Below are positions 8,555-16,280 of a stretch of DNA of 60,837 nt, piece after piece. Position 1 is the first letter of the stretch. Each line of letters opens with the position of its first letter. Both the position numbers and the translations under genes were made by a program. The notes beneath the pieces are model-generated. The model was not told where the DNA came from and did not search any database. It saw only the letters and a program-made list of their open reading frames with translations. Origin of the DNA: Streptosporangiaceae bacterium NEAU-GS5 (lineage in GTDB: Bacteria; Actinomycetota; Actinomycetes; Streptosporangiales; Streptosporangiaceae); the NCBI GenBank assembly GCA_017592665.1, contig JAGFNW010000045.1:1-60837 (forward strand), written 5' to 3'.

Positions 8555-8896
8555 TCAGTGAGCTTCCTGGTAGGCCTTGACGACGTTGGCTGGAACGCGC
8601 CCTCGTGCGCTGATCTTGAGATTGTTTTCTCGTGCCCAACGACGAATTTCAGTTGCCTGCTCTCGGCTGAGCCTGTTCGGCGACTCGGCGGGCCCTCCTC
8701 GCCGCGAGCGGGTGGACTCTGCCCGCACTGACCGGGCGTGGCGGATGAAGGGCGCGAACACCTGGCGAAGGTTGGTGGCTTTGTCTTCAGCCAGGTCAAT
8801 CTCGTAGGCCGTTCCATCGAGGGCGAAGCTGACTGTCTCGTCGGCCTGACTGCCGTCGAGGTCGTCGATCAAGATCACCGTAGTTTGTCGCGCCAT
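8555..8896 (-). CDS. Lsr2-family nucleoid-associated protein (second copy)
   Basis: A 113-residue Lsr2 homologue. The dimerisation half starts QTTVILIDDLDGSQADETV and the DNA-binding half carries REQATEIRRWARENNLKIS and ARGRVPANV with the RGR hook. It is more similar in layout to canonical Lsr2 than the copy at 521-856. The two copies face each other across the region, and each has a GntR-type paralog farther out. Its likely role is xenogeneic silencing or bridging of AT-rich DNA. It starts at ATG 8896 after GGGTCG; the upstream 120 nt are non-coding. Confidence 0.92.
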   Translation of the reverse strand: MARQTTVILIDDLDGSQADETVSFALDGTAYEIDLAEDKATNLRQVFAPFIRHARSVRAESTRSRRGGPAESPNRLSREQATEIRRWARENNLKISARGRVPANVVKAYQEAH

Positions 8897-9017
8897 GAAT
8901 CGACCCTTCTACTCACTCGTGGAAAGACCACCATAGCGCTCTGCTGCGACATGAACTAAAAGTTCCCAGATAGAAGGCTCATCTTCTCATATCCTTATGC
9001 CGAATAGAGCATGAAAG

Positions 9018-9527
9018 TCATTCGCCCGGCCGGCGCGACCTCGTGGCGGTCACCACCCGGACAATCCCTTGAGTCAGCCACAACATCCGGACCGTGAACA
9101 GGGCGGATAGCGTGAAAGCGGCCAGGAGGAACAGCGTGATAGGGACATGGGGATTGGTGTCTCGATCAAAGAGGAGCGCGATGACGGATGCTAGCGTTCC
9201 GCAGGCCGCCCACCGCATTGCGATGACATAGGCGCCAAAGAAGCTTGGCCAGTGCCGGGTGTTTCTGACAATCTCGAATCTGGGTGCTTGGGCGTAGCCC
9301 AGAGCAATTGTCAAGATCGCAACGATGAAGCCCAGTAGGGTGGCTTCAAGGCTTACGACAGCGGGATAGATGATGGCGCGTCGGCCGGCGAGGAACTGGA
9401 GCAGGTCCGAGCGCAGGGCATCGTGGGCGAAGATCCACCACGAGACGATCCAGAGGGCGGCGAAGCCAAGGAGCTCGCGGATGAAACCTGACTCGCGCGC
9501 TCGGGTCATTATCCGGGCAGAGGACAT
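9018..9527 (-). CDS. Four-TM membrane protein of a RexAB-like pair
   Basis: A 169-residue integral membrane protein with four predicted helices: LLGFAALWIVSWWIFA, AVVSLEATLLGFIVAILTIA, WAACGTLASVIALLF and ITLFLLAAFTLSALFTVRML. No enzymatic domain. Its ATG (9527) overlaps the stop of the upstream soluble gene (TGATG), so the two are co-translated. Size and topology match the RexB type of small four-helix membrane effector, but no sequence identity to RexB can be shown by eye. Inference: the membrane effector of a two-gene module controlled by the soluble partner. Confidence 0.7.
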   Translation of the reverse strand: MSSARIMTRARESGFIRELLGFAALWIVSWWIFAHDALRSDLLQFLAGRRAIIYPAVVSLEATLLGFIVAILTIALGYAQAPRFEIVRNTRHWPSFFGAYVIAMRWAACGTLASVIALLFDRDTNPHVPITLFLLAAFTLSALFTVRMLWLTQGIVRVVTATRSRRPGE

Positions 9528-10486
9528 CAATCCGGTTTCTCGGATGATCGGATGGAGACTGCAGCGGCCTCCCGGAGATCAGGAAGGCGCTCGGAGTAGG
9601 CTTCCTCGATCTTGGCGTAGGCGTCGTCGGACTGAAGCACACGGGTGCGGTCATGTAGCTTGAGGATCTTCTTGTGCGAGATGAGCTGATCGCGGAGTAG
9701 ATCGAGCTCATCCAGGCGATTGACATCACGGTCGACCGCACGGACTCGAAGTCGGCGAGCGTTCTCGCGCAGGTCAGGGCGGCGCGCGATCCAGCGTATG
9801 AAGTGCAAGACGGCTTCATCGAGGTTGTGCCGCTGGTAGGGCTCGGGTTCAAGGTAGAGGCCGACATAGTCCGCGGAGCTGGCTCGGCCGGCGGCTCGTA
9901 TTGCGCCGCCCAGAGAGCTGTCCGCCTCTTCGATGACATCTGCGTAAGACCGCCGCACACTAAGGTCGACGGTTCGGAGAGCGCGCTTGCGCTCCAGTTC
10001 GGCGGCGACATCTTGGCGGAGGAGGGCCTCCAGCACAAACTCAGGGCAGTCGTTCGGGGCAAGGGCTCGAAGGTACATCGGCAGTCGGCTCACCCGCGGA
10101 CCATAGAAATTGAGCTCCACACCCACGAGCCCGTCCGGGAAGAGACAGACATGGACGACTTCGCATAGCCCGCCGCCATCGGCGAGCTGCAAGTCTTCGA
10201 GCCGGCCAGCTCGCTCGGCTTGGGGTAGTGCGCTCCGCCGGACTGCAGCGAAGCGCAGCCTGCTTGTAGGACCGATCGCATCGATCCAGGCGCAGAGCTC
10301 GACATCTCCACGGCTGACGTAGCGTTCTCCTGACGCGAAGGGGACCGCATCGACCTGCTTGAGTGCCAAACCGAGTTCCACTGGCCGCGGGATGCCGCTT
10401 TCATCCGCGCCACCATCGATCCGGAAGAAGTGGATATTCCGCTTGATAGTGTCTGCCCGCCGGGCGGTTCGATTCGGTCTTGCCAT
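9527..10486 (-). CDS. RexA-like soluble sensor protein (inferred)
   Basis: A 319-residue soluble protein. After a short basic tail, an N-terminal domain (about 15-150) starts KRNIHFFRIDGG and contains a segment (LADGGGLCEVVHVCLFPDG, then LVGVELNFYGPRVSRLPMYL) that lines up by eye with phage lambda RexA (a LADDESLG...FLFVEGDTIGFARTVFGP region). The C-terminal half is helical and charged. It overlaps by 3 nt a four-TM gene, as expected for a RexAB-type sensor and membrane effector. ATG 10486 is chosen over the TTG at 10495. The RexA link is my reading of weak similarity; an unrelated abortive-infection or stress module is the alternative. Confidence 0.55.
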   Translation of the reverse strand: MARPNRTARRADTIKRNIHFFRIDGGADESGIPRPVELGLALKQVDAVPFASGERYVSRGDVELCAWIDAIGPTSRLRFAAVRRSALPQAERAGRLEDLQLADGGGLCEVVHVCLFPDGLVGVELNFYGPRVSRLPMYLRALAPNDCPEFVLEALLRQDVAAELERKRALRTVDLSVRRSYADVIEEADSSLGGAIRAAGRASSADYVGLYLEPEPYQRHNLDEAVLHFIRWIARRPDLRENARRLRVRAVDRDVNRLDELDLLRDQLISHKKILKLHDRTRVLQSDDAYAKIEEAYSERLPDLREAAAVSIRSSEKPD

Positions 10487-10716
10487 GACGCTCAAGCGTG
10501 CCGACTTCAGGCCAAATTAGCAACTTGATCAGATGGGTATGGGCAGCATGCGGCCCATATCGCAACGCCCGGGACAATTGGTGTGCCCAGACGTATATAC
10601 GGGCATGTCAGCTTATAGCCGGTCGTCCTAGCAGGATGTGCGCGGACGCGCGCCTCCATGATCGGCAAGAGCCCGCGGAGTGCTTCCTCGTGGCGGTTTT
10701 GTCATGCCAGCACCAG

Positions 10717-10968
10717 TCATGCCACAAAAGTACCTTTGGCTGGCACTGTGATTACTAACCCTCGGTCGCGTAATTCGACTATGGCCCGTCGTACGGTGCC
10801 AAGGGCCACTCGATACTCCAGGGTCAGATCGCGCTCCCCAGGCAGACGATCGTCCGATGACAGTTCGCCATTGGCAATTCGTGCGGCGATGTGATCGGCC
10901 ACCGCCATGTAGAGGTACACGGTTGGCGCGACCGCCTCAAGATCAAACGGAGGTATCACATCACTCAC
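10717..10968 (-). CDS. GntR-type winged-helix protein, paralog of the gene at 154
   Basis: An 83-residue single winged-helix protein, nearly identical in pattern to the one at 154-423: ADHIAARIANGELSSDDRLP, LGTVRRAIVELRDRGLV and PAKGTFV. It has no effector domain. GTG 10968 follows TACAGT (10976-10981) by 7 nt, the same leaderless layout as the paralog. It is the last of three adjacent minus-strand genes carrying GntR domains (12514-10717). The role is presumably DNA binding; targets unknown. Confidence 0.78.
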   Translation of the reverse strand: MSDVIPPFDLEAVAPTVYLYMAVADHIAARIANGELSSDDRLPGERDLTLEYRVALGTVRRAIVELRDRGLVITVPAKGTFVA

Positions 10969-10981
10969 GGCGATCACTGTA
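10969..10981 (-). promoter_or_regulatory. TAnnnT -10 box for a leaderless start
   Basis: On the minus strand TACAGT (10981-10976) is followed after 7 nt by GTG 10968. The surrounding bases are conserved with 141-154, which supports both promoter and start assignments. Confidence 0.5.
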
Positions 10982-11057
10982 GAGGGCAGGTGAAGCCAGC
11001 AGCGCTGTCTTCGAGCGGAGCGGGCCAATCAGACATCGATGCTTGATGAGACGAAAG

Positions 11058-12140
11058 TCAAGGCGACGACTCTTCTTTGGTTGACGGCGGCGGCTGCGGG
11101 TGGACGACGAACGATCCCTTGCCGGGACGCGTTTCCACGAGACCCCACGTCCGAAGCCGCGCTAGTGCGGCTCGCACGGTAAGCCGATTGACGCCGTAGT
11201 GGCCAGCCAGTCTTCGGTCGCTTGGCAGTGCGCTCTGGACCGCGAGCTGACCCTGTTTGATCTGGGCGGCGATGTCGTCGGCGATGTGGTGATAGGCGTA
11301 AGCGGGCCTAGCGCCCGCGTGGCCTTCGTCCGAATTGGTCGGCGTGGTCAGCTGGCTGGCCAGCACGTATGTCCCCTTGCGAGGCATGGTCGCGACGAGT
11401 CCTCGCCGGCCCAATTGCGTGAGCGCCTGGATGATCGTCCCTGAGGTCACCCCATATTCGCCGGCCAGAGCACGCCTGCAGGGTAGGAAAGCGCCTGGGG
11501 CGAACTCACCCCGCGTGATCCGGGCCATGAGGTCGGTGGCGACGATCTCAGAGGCGGGTACGGGTGTGCTGCTTGCTTCATTTGTGGTCAGGCGTACACG
11601 TCTGACCACAGACTTCGCCCCGTGATCGTTCGCTGCGATCAGCTCTCGCTGCTCAAGCTCGTGCATCGCCCGCGCTGCGGTGTTCCGGGCCACCCCAAAA
11701 CGATTGGCGAGCGCCTGGCTGTCAGGCATTCGCGACCCGACCCGTATGGAACCACGTGCGATCTGTGCCTCAATATCGTCGGCGATCCATTTATAGCGAT
11801 AGGCCGGTGCGCTGGGGTGGGCCGTAGCGTCGGCGCCGGAGTGTCGCTCGGCCGATACGACATAGGTTCCCTTGGCCGGTACTGTTTCGACCAGACCTCG
11901 GATGCGGAGCTCTCTGAGCGCGCGGCGTACGGTGAGTGGCGCGATCCCGTGGTCGCGGGCCAGGACCCTCTCACCTGGCAAACGAGCCTTCAGCGGCCAG
12001 ACACCTTGCCGAATCTCCTCCTCGATATGATCGGCCACCACCATGAACCGCAACCTCGGGCCGGAGAATTGCGCAGCATCGAAGGAGCGCGCAGGCGCGG
12101 TCATACCGATGACCGCCGGATCAGGTATCAGACCATGCAC
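11058..12140 (-). CDS. Protein with four tandem GntR-type winged-helix domains
   Basis: A 360-residue protein made of four successive GntR-family DNA-binding domains and little else: about residues 20-95 (VVADHIEEEIRQGVW ... PAKGTYVV), 108-180 (WIADDIEAQIARGSI, degenerate wing), 190-260 (DLMARITRGEFAPGAF ... PRKGTYVL) and 275-350 (HIADDIAAQIKQGQL ... PGKGSFVV). Domain 2 has lost the usual closing GTYV motif. Ordinary GntR proteins have one such domain plus a ligand domain. This chain could contact an extended array of half-sites. It lies between two single-domain GntR genes on the same strand, with 53- and 89-nt gaps. ATG 12140 is used; M12 is an alternative. Confidence 0.8.
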   Translation of the reverse strand: MHGLIPDPAVIGMTAPARSFDAAQFSGPRLRFMVVADHIEEEIRQGVWPLKARLPGERVLARDHGIAPLTVRRALRELRIRGLVETVPAKGTYVVSAERHSGADATAHPSAPAYRYKWIADDIEAQIARGSIRVGSRMPDSQALANRFGVARNTAARAMHELEQRELIAANDHGAKSVVRRVRLTTNEASSTPVPASEIVATDLMARITRGEFAPGAFLPCRRALAGEYGVTSGTIIQALTQLGRRGLVATMPRKGTYVLASQLTTPTNSDEGHAGARPAYAYHHIADDIAAQIKQGQLAVQSALPSDRRLAGHYGVNRLTVRAALARLRTWGLVETRPGKGSFVVHPQPPPSTKEESSP

Positions 12141-12193
12141 TGTTACTCCGCTATGCCGGCAACCTCATCGCCGGCGAGATGTGTCAATGTTGC

Positions 12194-12514
12194 TCAGCGC
12201 GGCGCCTGGCGCTCGTCGTCCATCAGACGACTGCGGCGCTCCACGTAGGTGCCCTTGCTGGGGAGCGTCTTGACCAGTCCCCACCCCTGCAGCATTTTCA
12301 GCGCGAGCTTCAGGGTGGGCACGCTCACGCCATACTCCGCGGCGAGAACCTCCCGACGTGGAAGGCGCGTGTGCACTGGCAACTCTCCATGGGTAATGCG
12401 TGCCGCGATGTGGTCGGCCACCTCCTGGTACACGTACACAGACTCCGGGAGCTGGCCTCGGTTGAAGGAAGGTACGGCTGTAGCGCGGGCGACTGCGCCG
12501 TTCATCGAGGTCAT
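12194..12514 (-). CDS. Single-domain GntR-type winged-helix protein
   Basis: A 106-residue protein with one winged helix: VADHIAARITHGELPVHTRL, the VSVPTLKLALKMLQGWGLV recognition region and LPSKGTYVE. The tail is short and basic. No ligand-binding domain. First gene of the three-gene minus-strand GntR cluster that continues with the four-domain protein. The ATG follows AGGAACCCAATG, a plausible weak ribosome site, and a second Met lies three codons further on. Function beyond DNA binding not assigned. Confidence 0.78.
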   Translation of the reverse strand: MTSMNGAVARATAVPSFNRGQLPESVYVYQEVADHIAARITHGELPVHTRLPRREVLAAEYGVSVPTLKLALKMLQGWGLVKTLPSKGTYVERRSRLMDDERQAPR

Positions 12515-12607
12515 TGGGTTCCTTTGTCGGATTAGACATTGCGATCAAGGACACGCGGTACGTCTGCGAGGGCCCCGCTCGCGCGGCTCGACCGTTCAAG
12601 CGCGCAC

Positions 12608-12820
12608 TCACGGGAGGAGCCGGGGAGTTTGCTTGTCGAGGCGGGCTTCTTCCGCCAAGTGCTCCGCCAAGGCGGCAAGGGTGTCGCCGCAGCGCACATT
12701 GGTGGGTCCGCCGGGATGCGTCTGGCTCAGGAGGACGCGCCGCACAGCGTAGAAGCCGCCCCCTGGTCCATCTGAGATCGCCCAACCTTTGTATTGAGCG
12801 GCGAGTTCGGCCAGAGTCAT
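12608..12820 (-). CDS. Small hypothetical protein, third gene of the methyltransferase operon
   Basis: A 70-residue soluble protein (TLAELAAQYKGWAISDGPGG at its N-terminus). Similar small 'W.I..GPGGGFYA.RR' proteins are common beside actinobacterial regulators and have no known function. ATG 12820 overlaps the stop of the upstream gene (ATGA, 12820-12817), so they are co-translated. Confidence 0.65.
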   Translation of the reverse strand: MTLAELAAQYKGWAISDGPGGGFYAVRRVLLSQTHPGGPTNVRCGDTLAALAEHLAEEARLDKQTPRLLP

Positions 12821-13242
12821 CCGATCGCTCCGGGAGCGCAGATGGGTGGGCCTAGGACCGGAAGCCCGCCGAAAGATCGATACTGCTTGATGCGCGTGAG
12901 GGCTTCGCCTGCCCCACCGACCACGATCAGGCAGGTTCCTGGTCGTTGCATCTGAAATCCGGGCCGGTAGGTGGAGATCGTCACCGTAACAAGCTGCCGG
13001 TCTTGGTGGTCCCAAACCAGTAAGCAGGGTGGACAGAGCGCGGGTTCACCCACGAGGGAGGGGACGGCACCTTTTTCCTCGGCACTGACGGAGGCGATCC
13101 GTTGGGGCGGGTACAGCATCACTGCCAGGGCTCGCATCAGTCGGGCACGAAAGCCGGCTCCCTCTAGATTCATTCCCAAGGCGGCCAACTGCTGCTCCTG
13201 GTTGGCAGAAAGAGCCTGATGGTCGGTCCACTCGTTGATCAC
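12817..13242 (-). CDS. Hypothetical protein, second gene of the methyltransferase operon
   Basis: A 141-residue soluble protein, not recognised. It contains a helical N-terminus (NEWTDHQALSANQEQQLAAL), then beta-rich segments (CLLVWDHQDRQLVTVTIS). GTG 13242 is chosen because it lies 2 nt after the stop of the methyltransferase gene, in the tight operon spacing seen throughout; no upstream start fits without a large overlap. Its stop overlaps the next gene by 4 nt. Possibly a partner of the methyltransferase; function unknown. Confidence 0.6.
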   Translation of the reverse strand: MINEWTDHQALSANQEQQLAALGMNLEGAGFRARLMRALAVMLYPPQRIASVSAEEKGAVPSLVGEPALCPPCLLVWDHQDRQLVTVTISTYRPGFQMQRPGTCLIVVGGAGEALTRIKQYRSFGGLPVLGPPICAPGAIG

Positions 13243-13244
13243 GC

Positions 13245-14099
13245 TCAAGGCTTCACCGCCACGCCGCCGAACAGTGGCACATCGAAGTCGATAAGCGCCT
13301 CGGTCGGGTCGGGGTACCACCGTTGGACATGCACGAACCCGGGTGGCTCCACCAGGTCGAGGCCCTCGAAGAACCGAATGATCTCGTCGCGAGTCCGCAG
13401 TACGGCCGGGGCGCTGGCGCGGTTGTAGGTTTTGGTCGCTCCCACTAGTGCGGGATCATGCTCCACATGGGACACGACCAGATATGACCCAGGTACACAC
13501 GCGTCCATCAGCTCGGTGACGATAGCGTACGGATCGTCAGCGTCGCGAAGGAAGTGCAGTACGGCGACGAGTAGTACGGCGACTGGCTGGGTGAAGTCCA
13601 AAAGATCGCGCAAGTCGAGGTTGGCAAGTAGTTCTCTGGGCTTGCGGAGGTCACCGTCGACGATCTGGACAGCATCGTTCGTGGCTAATAGCGCCCGTCC
13701 ATGAATGAGCACCACCGCATCGTTGTCGACGTAGGCTACTCGCGTGTCTGGACTGATGGCCTGGACAATCTCGTGGACATTCGGGCTGGTCGGAAGCCCC
13801 GCACCGATGTCGAAGAACTGGCGGATACCGGCCTTCGCAGCCAGGTATCGCACTGTCCGCCCGAGGAACGCGCGGTTGGCCCGCGCGATATCCCGCGTTT
13901 GAGGAACCTGAGCGATGACTTCATCAGCGGCCCGGCGATCAGCCGCGAAGTTGTCCTTGCCCCCGAGGTAGTAGTCGTACATCCGGGCGACATTCGGTGT
14001 GGTCACATTGAGCAGCTCTGTACGCCGCTCAGCCGGCTCACTGTCGGTCAGATTGACCGGCAGCGGCATGGCGTCGCGCGCGCCGTCGGAGGTAGGCAT
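13245..14099 (-). CDS. SAM-dependent methyltransferase, DUF574 family
   Basis: A 284-residue protein of the actinobacterial DUF574/Methyltransf_19 family. Hallmarks are NVARMYDYYLGGKDNFAADR near residue 35, a SAM-binding glycine motif FFDIGAGLPT, the VAYVDNDAVVLIHGRALL segment and the late PGSYLVVSH. The length is normal (about 270). These proteins are abundant in actinomycetes, often beside XRE/DUF5753 regulators, and their substrates are unknown. ATG 14099 fits a leaderless start 7 nt after a TACCGT box. It heads a three-gene operon with the two hypothetical genes downstream. Confidence 0.92.
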   Translation of the reverse strand: MPTSDGARDAMPLPVNLTDSEPAERRTELLNVTTPNVARMYDYYLGGKDNFAADRRAADEVIAQVPQTRDIARANRAFLGRTVRYLAAKAGIRQFFDIGAGLPTSPNVHEIVQAISPDTRVAYVDNDAVVLIHGRALLATNDAVQIVDGDLRKPRELLANLDLRDLLDFTQPVAVLLVAVLHFLRDADDPYAIVTELMDACVPGSYLVVSHVEHDPALVGATKTYNRASAPAVLRTRDEIIRFFEGLDLVEPPGFVHVQRWYPDPTEALIDFDVPLFGGVAVKP

Positions 14100-14106
14100 G
14101 CCAACG

Positions 14107-14136
14107 ACGGTAGAAGCGTCGACTCGACGGGCTCAA
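14107..14136 (-). promoter_or_regulatory. Promoter of the DUF574 methyltransferase operon
   Basis: On the minus strand TTGAGC (14136-14131), 18 nt spacer, TACCGT (14112-14107), then 7 nt to ATG 14099. This predicts a leaderless transcript. Confidence 0.55.
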
Positions 14137-14179
14137 CGAATGTGTACGAGTTTGCACGCATGATCCGGGCGATACGCCC

Positions 14180-15025
14180 CTAGTGCAGGGCTTGGATGGC
14201 TGCCGCGATGATGGCGCGGGCGCGTTGGCCGTGGACGGCATGATCCGCGAGCTGCGCAAAAGCACGGACGTAGGTGGCAATCTCGCTGGGCTGGGTGATG
14301 GTGACGCCAGCCGTGAGTAGCTCGATGAAGACCCGCGTCTCGTCGTAGACGGAGAACGTCTCCATGGTCCACAAGGTCCGCGGCGCGGACCTAGGAATGA
14401 CGCCCAGGCTTACAGATGGGATCGACATGCCTTGGAGGAGCGCCACGAGCTGGGTGGCCATGGCTTCGTCATCGGCGATGCGGTCGTAGAGCACGGACTC
14501 TTCAATGAGCATGGCGAAGCGGTGGCCGCCGTGGTGGAGGAGCTGGTGGCGGTCCATGCGGGCGGCGACAGCCGCCTCTAAATCCCCTTCAGTGCCATGA
14601 AAGCGAGCGAAGGCGCCCACGACCGCTCGCGCGTAGTCGGGCGTCTGGAGGGGCCAGGGAATGAAGGTGGCGCAGTAGAAGCGAAACAGGCTGGTCTGCT
14701 CGTATAGCGTGCGCCGGGCCTCCTGGATGCCCTTGATTCCGCCGTGCTGTCGCTTCCACTCGACATACATACCTTCGGCGGCCCGGGAGGCGGCGATGAG
14801 ATCCGGAATCTGATCTTCGGCGCCGCAAGCTGAGCACCAGGCCCGGATGTCGGCGTCAGACGGCGGCGTGCGGCCGTGCAGCAAGCGGGAGCATTTGGAC
14901 TCGTCCCATCCAACAGCGTGAGCGATGGCACGCGAGGTCAGGCCCGCATTTTTCATGATGTCGCGCAGGCGGGCGGCGACGGCCAGGCGGGCGGCCTGGG
15001 CCGCGGAGGACGGGGACGCGGGCAC
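14180..15025 (-). CDS. XRE-family regulator with DUF5753 domain
   Basis: A 281-residue regulator. The N-terminal Cro/C1-type HTH (about 10-65; RLRDIMKNAGLTSRAIAHAV then GWDESKCSRLLHGRTPPS) is followed by the DUF5753 domain (YEQTSLFRFYCATFIPWPLQ, then TPDYARA and the late VRAFAQLADHAVHG), a combination very common in Streptomyces-type genomes. GTG 15025 lies 5 nt after the stop of the DUF6879 gene, so it is the third gene of that operon. DUF5753 regulators commonly pair with small DUF397-like proteins or, as here, DUF6879 proteins. Confidence 0.9.
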   Translation of the reverse strand: MPASPSSAAQAARLAVAARLRDIMKNAGLTSRAIAHAVGWDESKCSRLLHGRTPPSDADIRAWCSACGAEDQIPDLIAASRAAEGMYVEWKRQHGGIKGIQEARRTLYEQTSLFRFYCATFIPWPLQTPDYARAVVGAFARFHGTEGDLEAAVAARMDRHQLLHHGGHRFAMLIEESVLYDRIADDEAMATQLVALLQGMSIPSVSLGVIPRSAPRTLWTMETFSVYDETRVFIELLTAGVTITQPSEIATYVRAFAQLADHAVHGQRARAIIAAAIQALH

Positions 15026-15030
15026 GTCGA

Positions 15031-15537
15031 TCAGGCTGGCTGGTAGTGCTGGTGATCGATGCCGCGCTCCCAAACCGCGTGGAAGGCACGCTCGGCCAAT
15101 TCGATCACATGAGGCTCTGTGCGCAGCTCGGTACCGGTCTGTTCGCCATTGCCGTCTTGATGGACGAACAGTACGTGGTCGTCGATGAGCCAGAAGTCGG
15201 CGCCGGTCAGGGCGAGGTCGCCGGCCTGGTGGCGAGGAAGCCAACGGACCGCTTCGCCGCCGGCGAGATTGGCGTACGGCGTCGCATGATGCTCGTAGCG
15301 AATGTAATCGCTAACCGGTTCGGAGATGACACGGGCCCGACGGACGACCACACCACGAGCGACGGTGGCCCGAATCAGGTCGACCCAGGGCGCATCGAAG
15401 TCGGTGCGATCAAAGGGCTGGCCGGCCATCCAAGCCTGATAGCCAGGACTGGATGTGCCGTAGCAGTCGCGAAGCTCCAGATGCCAGGCTCTTGTCCGGC
15501 ACGCGTCCAGGAGGTCAGTCAGCGTGGGCGGGACCAT
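15031..15537 (-). CDS. DUF6879-family protein
   Basis: A 168-residue protein with DUF6879 hallmarks: ACRTRAWHLELRDCYG near the N-terminus, DLIRATVARGVVVRRARVIS, YIRYEHHATPYANLAGGEAV then RWLPRH, and the DFWLIDDHVLFVHQDGNGE segment. Family members lie next to XRE-DUF5753 regulators in actinomycetes; their biochemical role is unknown. ATG 15537 overlaps the preceding gene's 3' end (stop at 15515), consistent with coupling. Confidence 0.82.
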   Translation of the reverse strand: MVPPTLTDLLDACRTRAWHLELRDCYGTSSPGYQAWMAGQPFDRTDFDAPWVDLIRATVARGVVVRRARVISEPVSDYIRYEHHATPYANLAGGEAVRWLPRHQAGDLALTGADFWLIDDHVLFVHQDGNGEQTGTELRTEPHVIELAERAFHAVWERGIDHQHYQPA

Positions 15538-15754
15538 CGGTGAGTGCCTCCAGGAGGATTGCGCGCATGTGTGCAGGGAGTCTGAGAACACGCTCGCCCG
15601 GCGCGAGAGGACTTCTTGTCTCGACCTGGGCGATGACTGAGGGGTCGACGTCAAGCCCCTGGATCACGAGGCTGCTATCAGTCTCGTCAACCCAGACGGA
15701 TGGGCATCCGCCGTGCTCACTGGTGGTGTCCTTGCCGATGAACCGTAGCGTCAC
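15515..15754 (-). CDS. Small protein heading the DUF6879/XRE operon
   Basis: A 79-residue soluble protein (TLRFIGKDTTSEHGGCPSVW at the N-terminus; PAHMRAILLEALTDG near the end). It is a companion of DUF6879 genes in actinomycetes, without known activity. GTG 15754 is chosen because an excellent ribosome site, GGAGGTG, lies 5-6 nt upstream. First gene of a three-gene overlapping operon. Confidence 0.7.
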   Translation of the reverse strand: MTLRFIGKDTTSEHGGCPSVWVDETDSSLVIQGLDVDPSVIAQVETRSPLAPGERVLRLPAHMRAILLEALTDGPAHAD

Positions 15755-15772
15755 AGCGCACCTCCGGAGTGA

Positions 15773-15851
15773 TGTGTGCATGAGCTTGCACCGTATAAGA
15801 GTGGCCGACTTGGGCCTCAAGCGTCAATGCCGGAAATGTGCACACATGCAC
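15773..15851 (-). promoter_or_regulatory. Promoter of the DUF6879/XRE operon with possible operators
   Basis: On the minus strand TTGAGG (15820-15815), 17 nt, TATACG (15797-15792). Related GTGCATG/CATGCAC sites flank it on both sides: TGTGTGCATGAG at 15773-15784 and TGTGCACACATGCAC at 15837-15851, the latter containing the palindrome TGTGCACA. They are candidate binding sites for the operon's own XRE protein (inference). Confidence 0.45.
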
Positions 15852-16280
15852 GCTGATGACGCATGGCAAGGCCAGCCATCCCGTCCTGGGCGGCACCAAG
15901 ACGGGCGCTACGCAGAATGAAAGCTGTCAATACGCGATTGACCTTGGCTCGGCACGATTCGTTGTAACGCCTCGCCGCGGCCGACATTGAGAATTTCCTC
16001 TGATGCGCTCAAACCGATCGAAAGTGTCCCGGAAAGTATGCAAAGCGGCAATGCGCGCGTACCGGACCTCTAGTTCATGCCTGGTCGGGAGGTGATCATT
16101 TCGGTGAGCCTTTTCTCCAAATACGGGTTACTAGCTAGGGAGATGCCTGTTTTATCGGGAACACCCGCCCGAGTGACGCGCGTTGGTCGTTACGGGAAGT
16201 ATCGGCCAACGGCCTGCGATGGTCGAGCGACCGAGTGATCGACGAAGCAAGAGGGCTGGCCCTATCATCAGGGAGCGAGT
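15852..16280. other. Intergenic stretch without a gene
   Basis: About 430 bases between the divergent operon promoter and the DUF6082-like gene. It includes short frames without credible starts; no RNA gene or repeat was recognised. The AGGGAGCG ribosome site for ATG 16281 is at its end. Confidence 0.5.
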
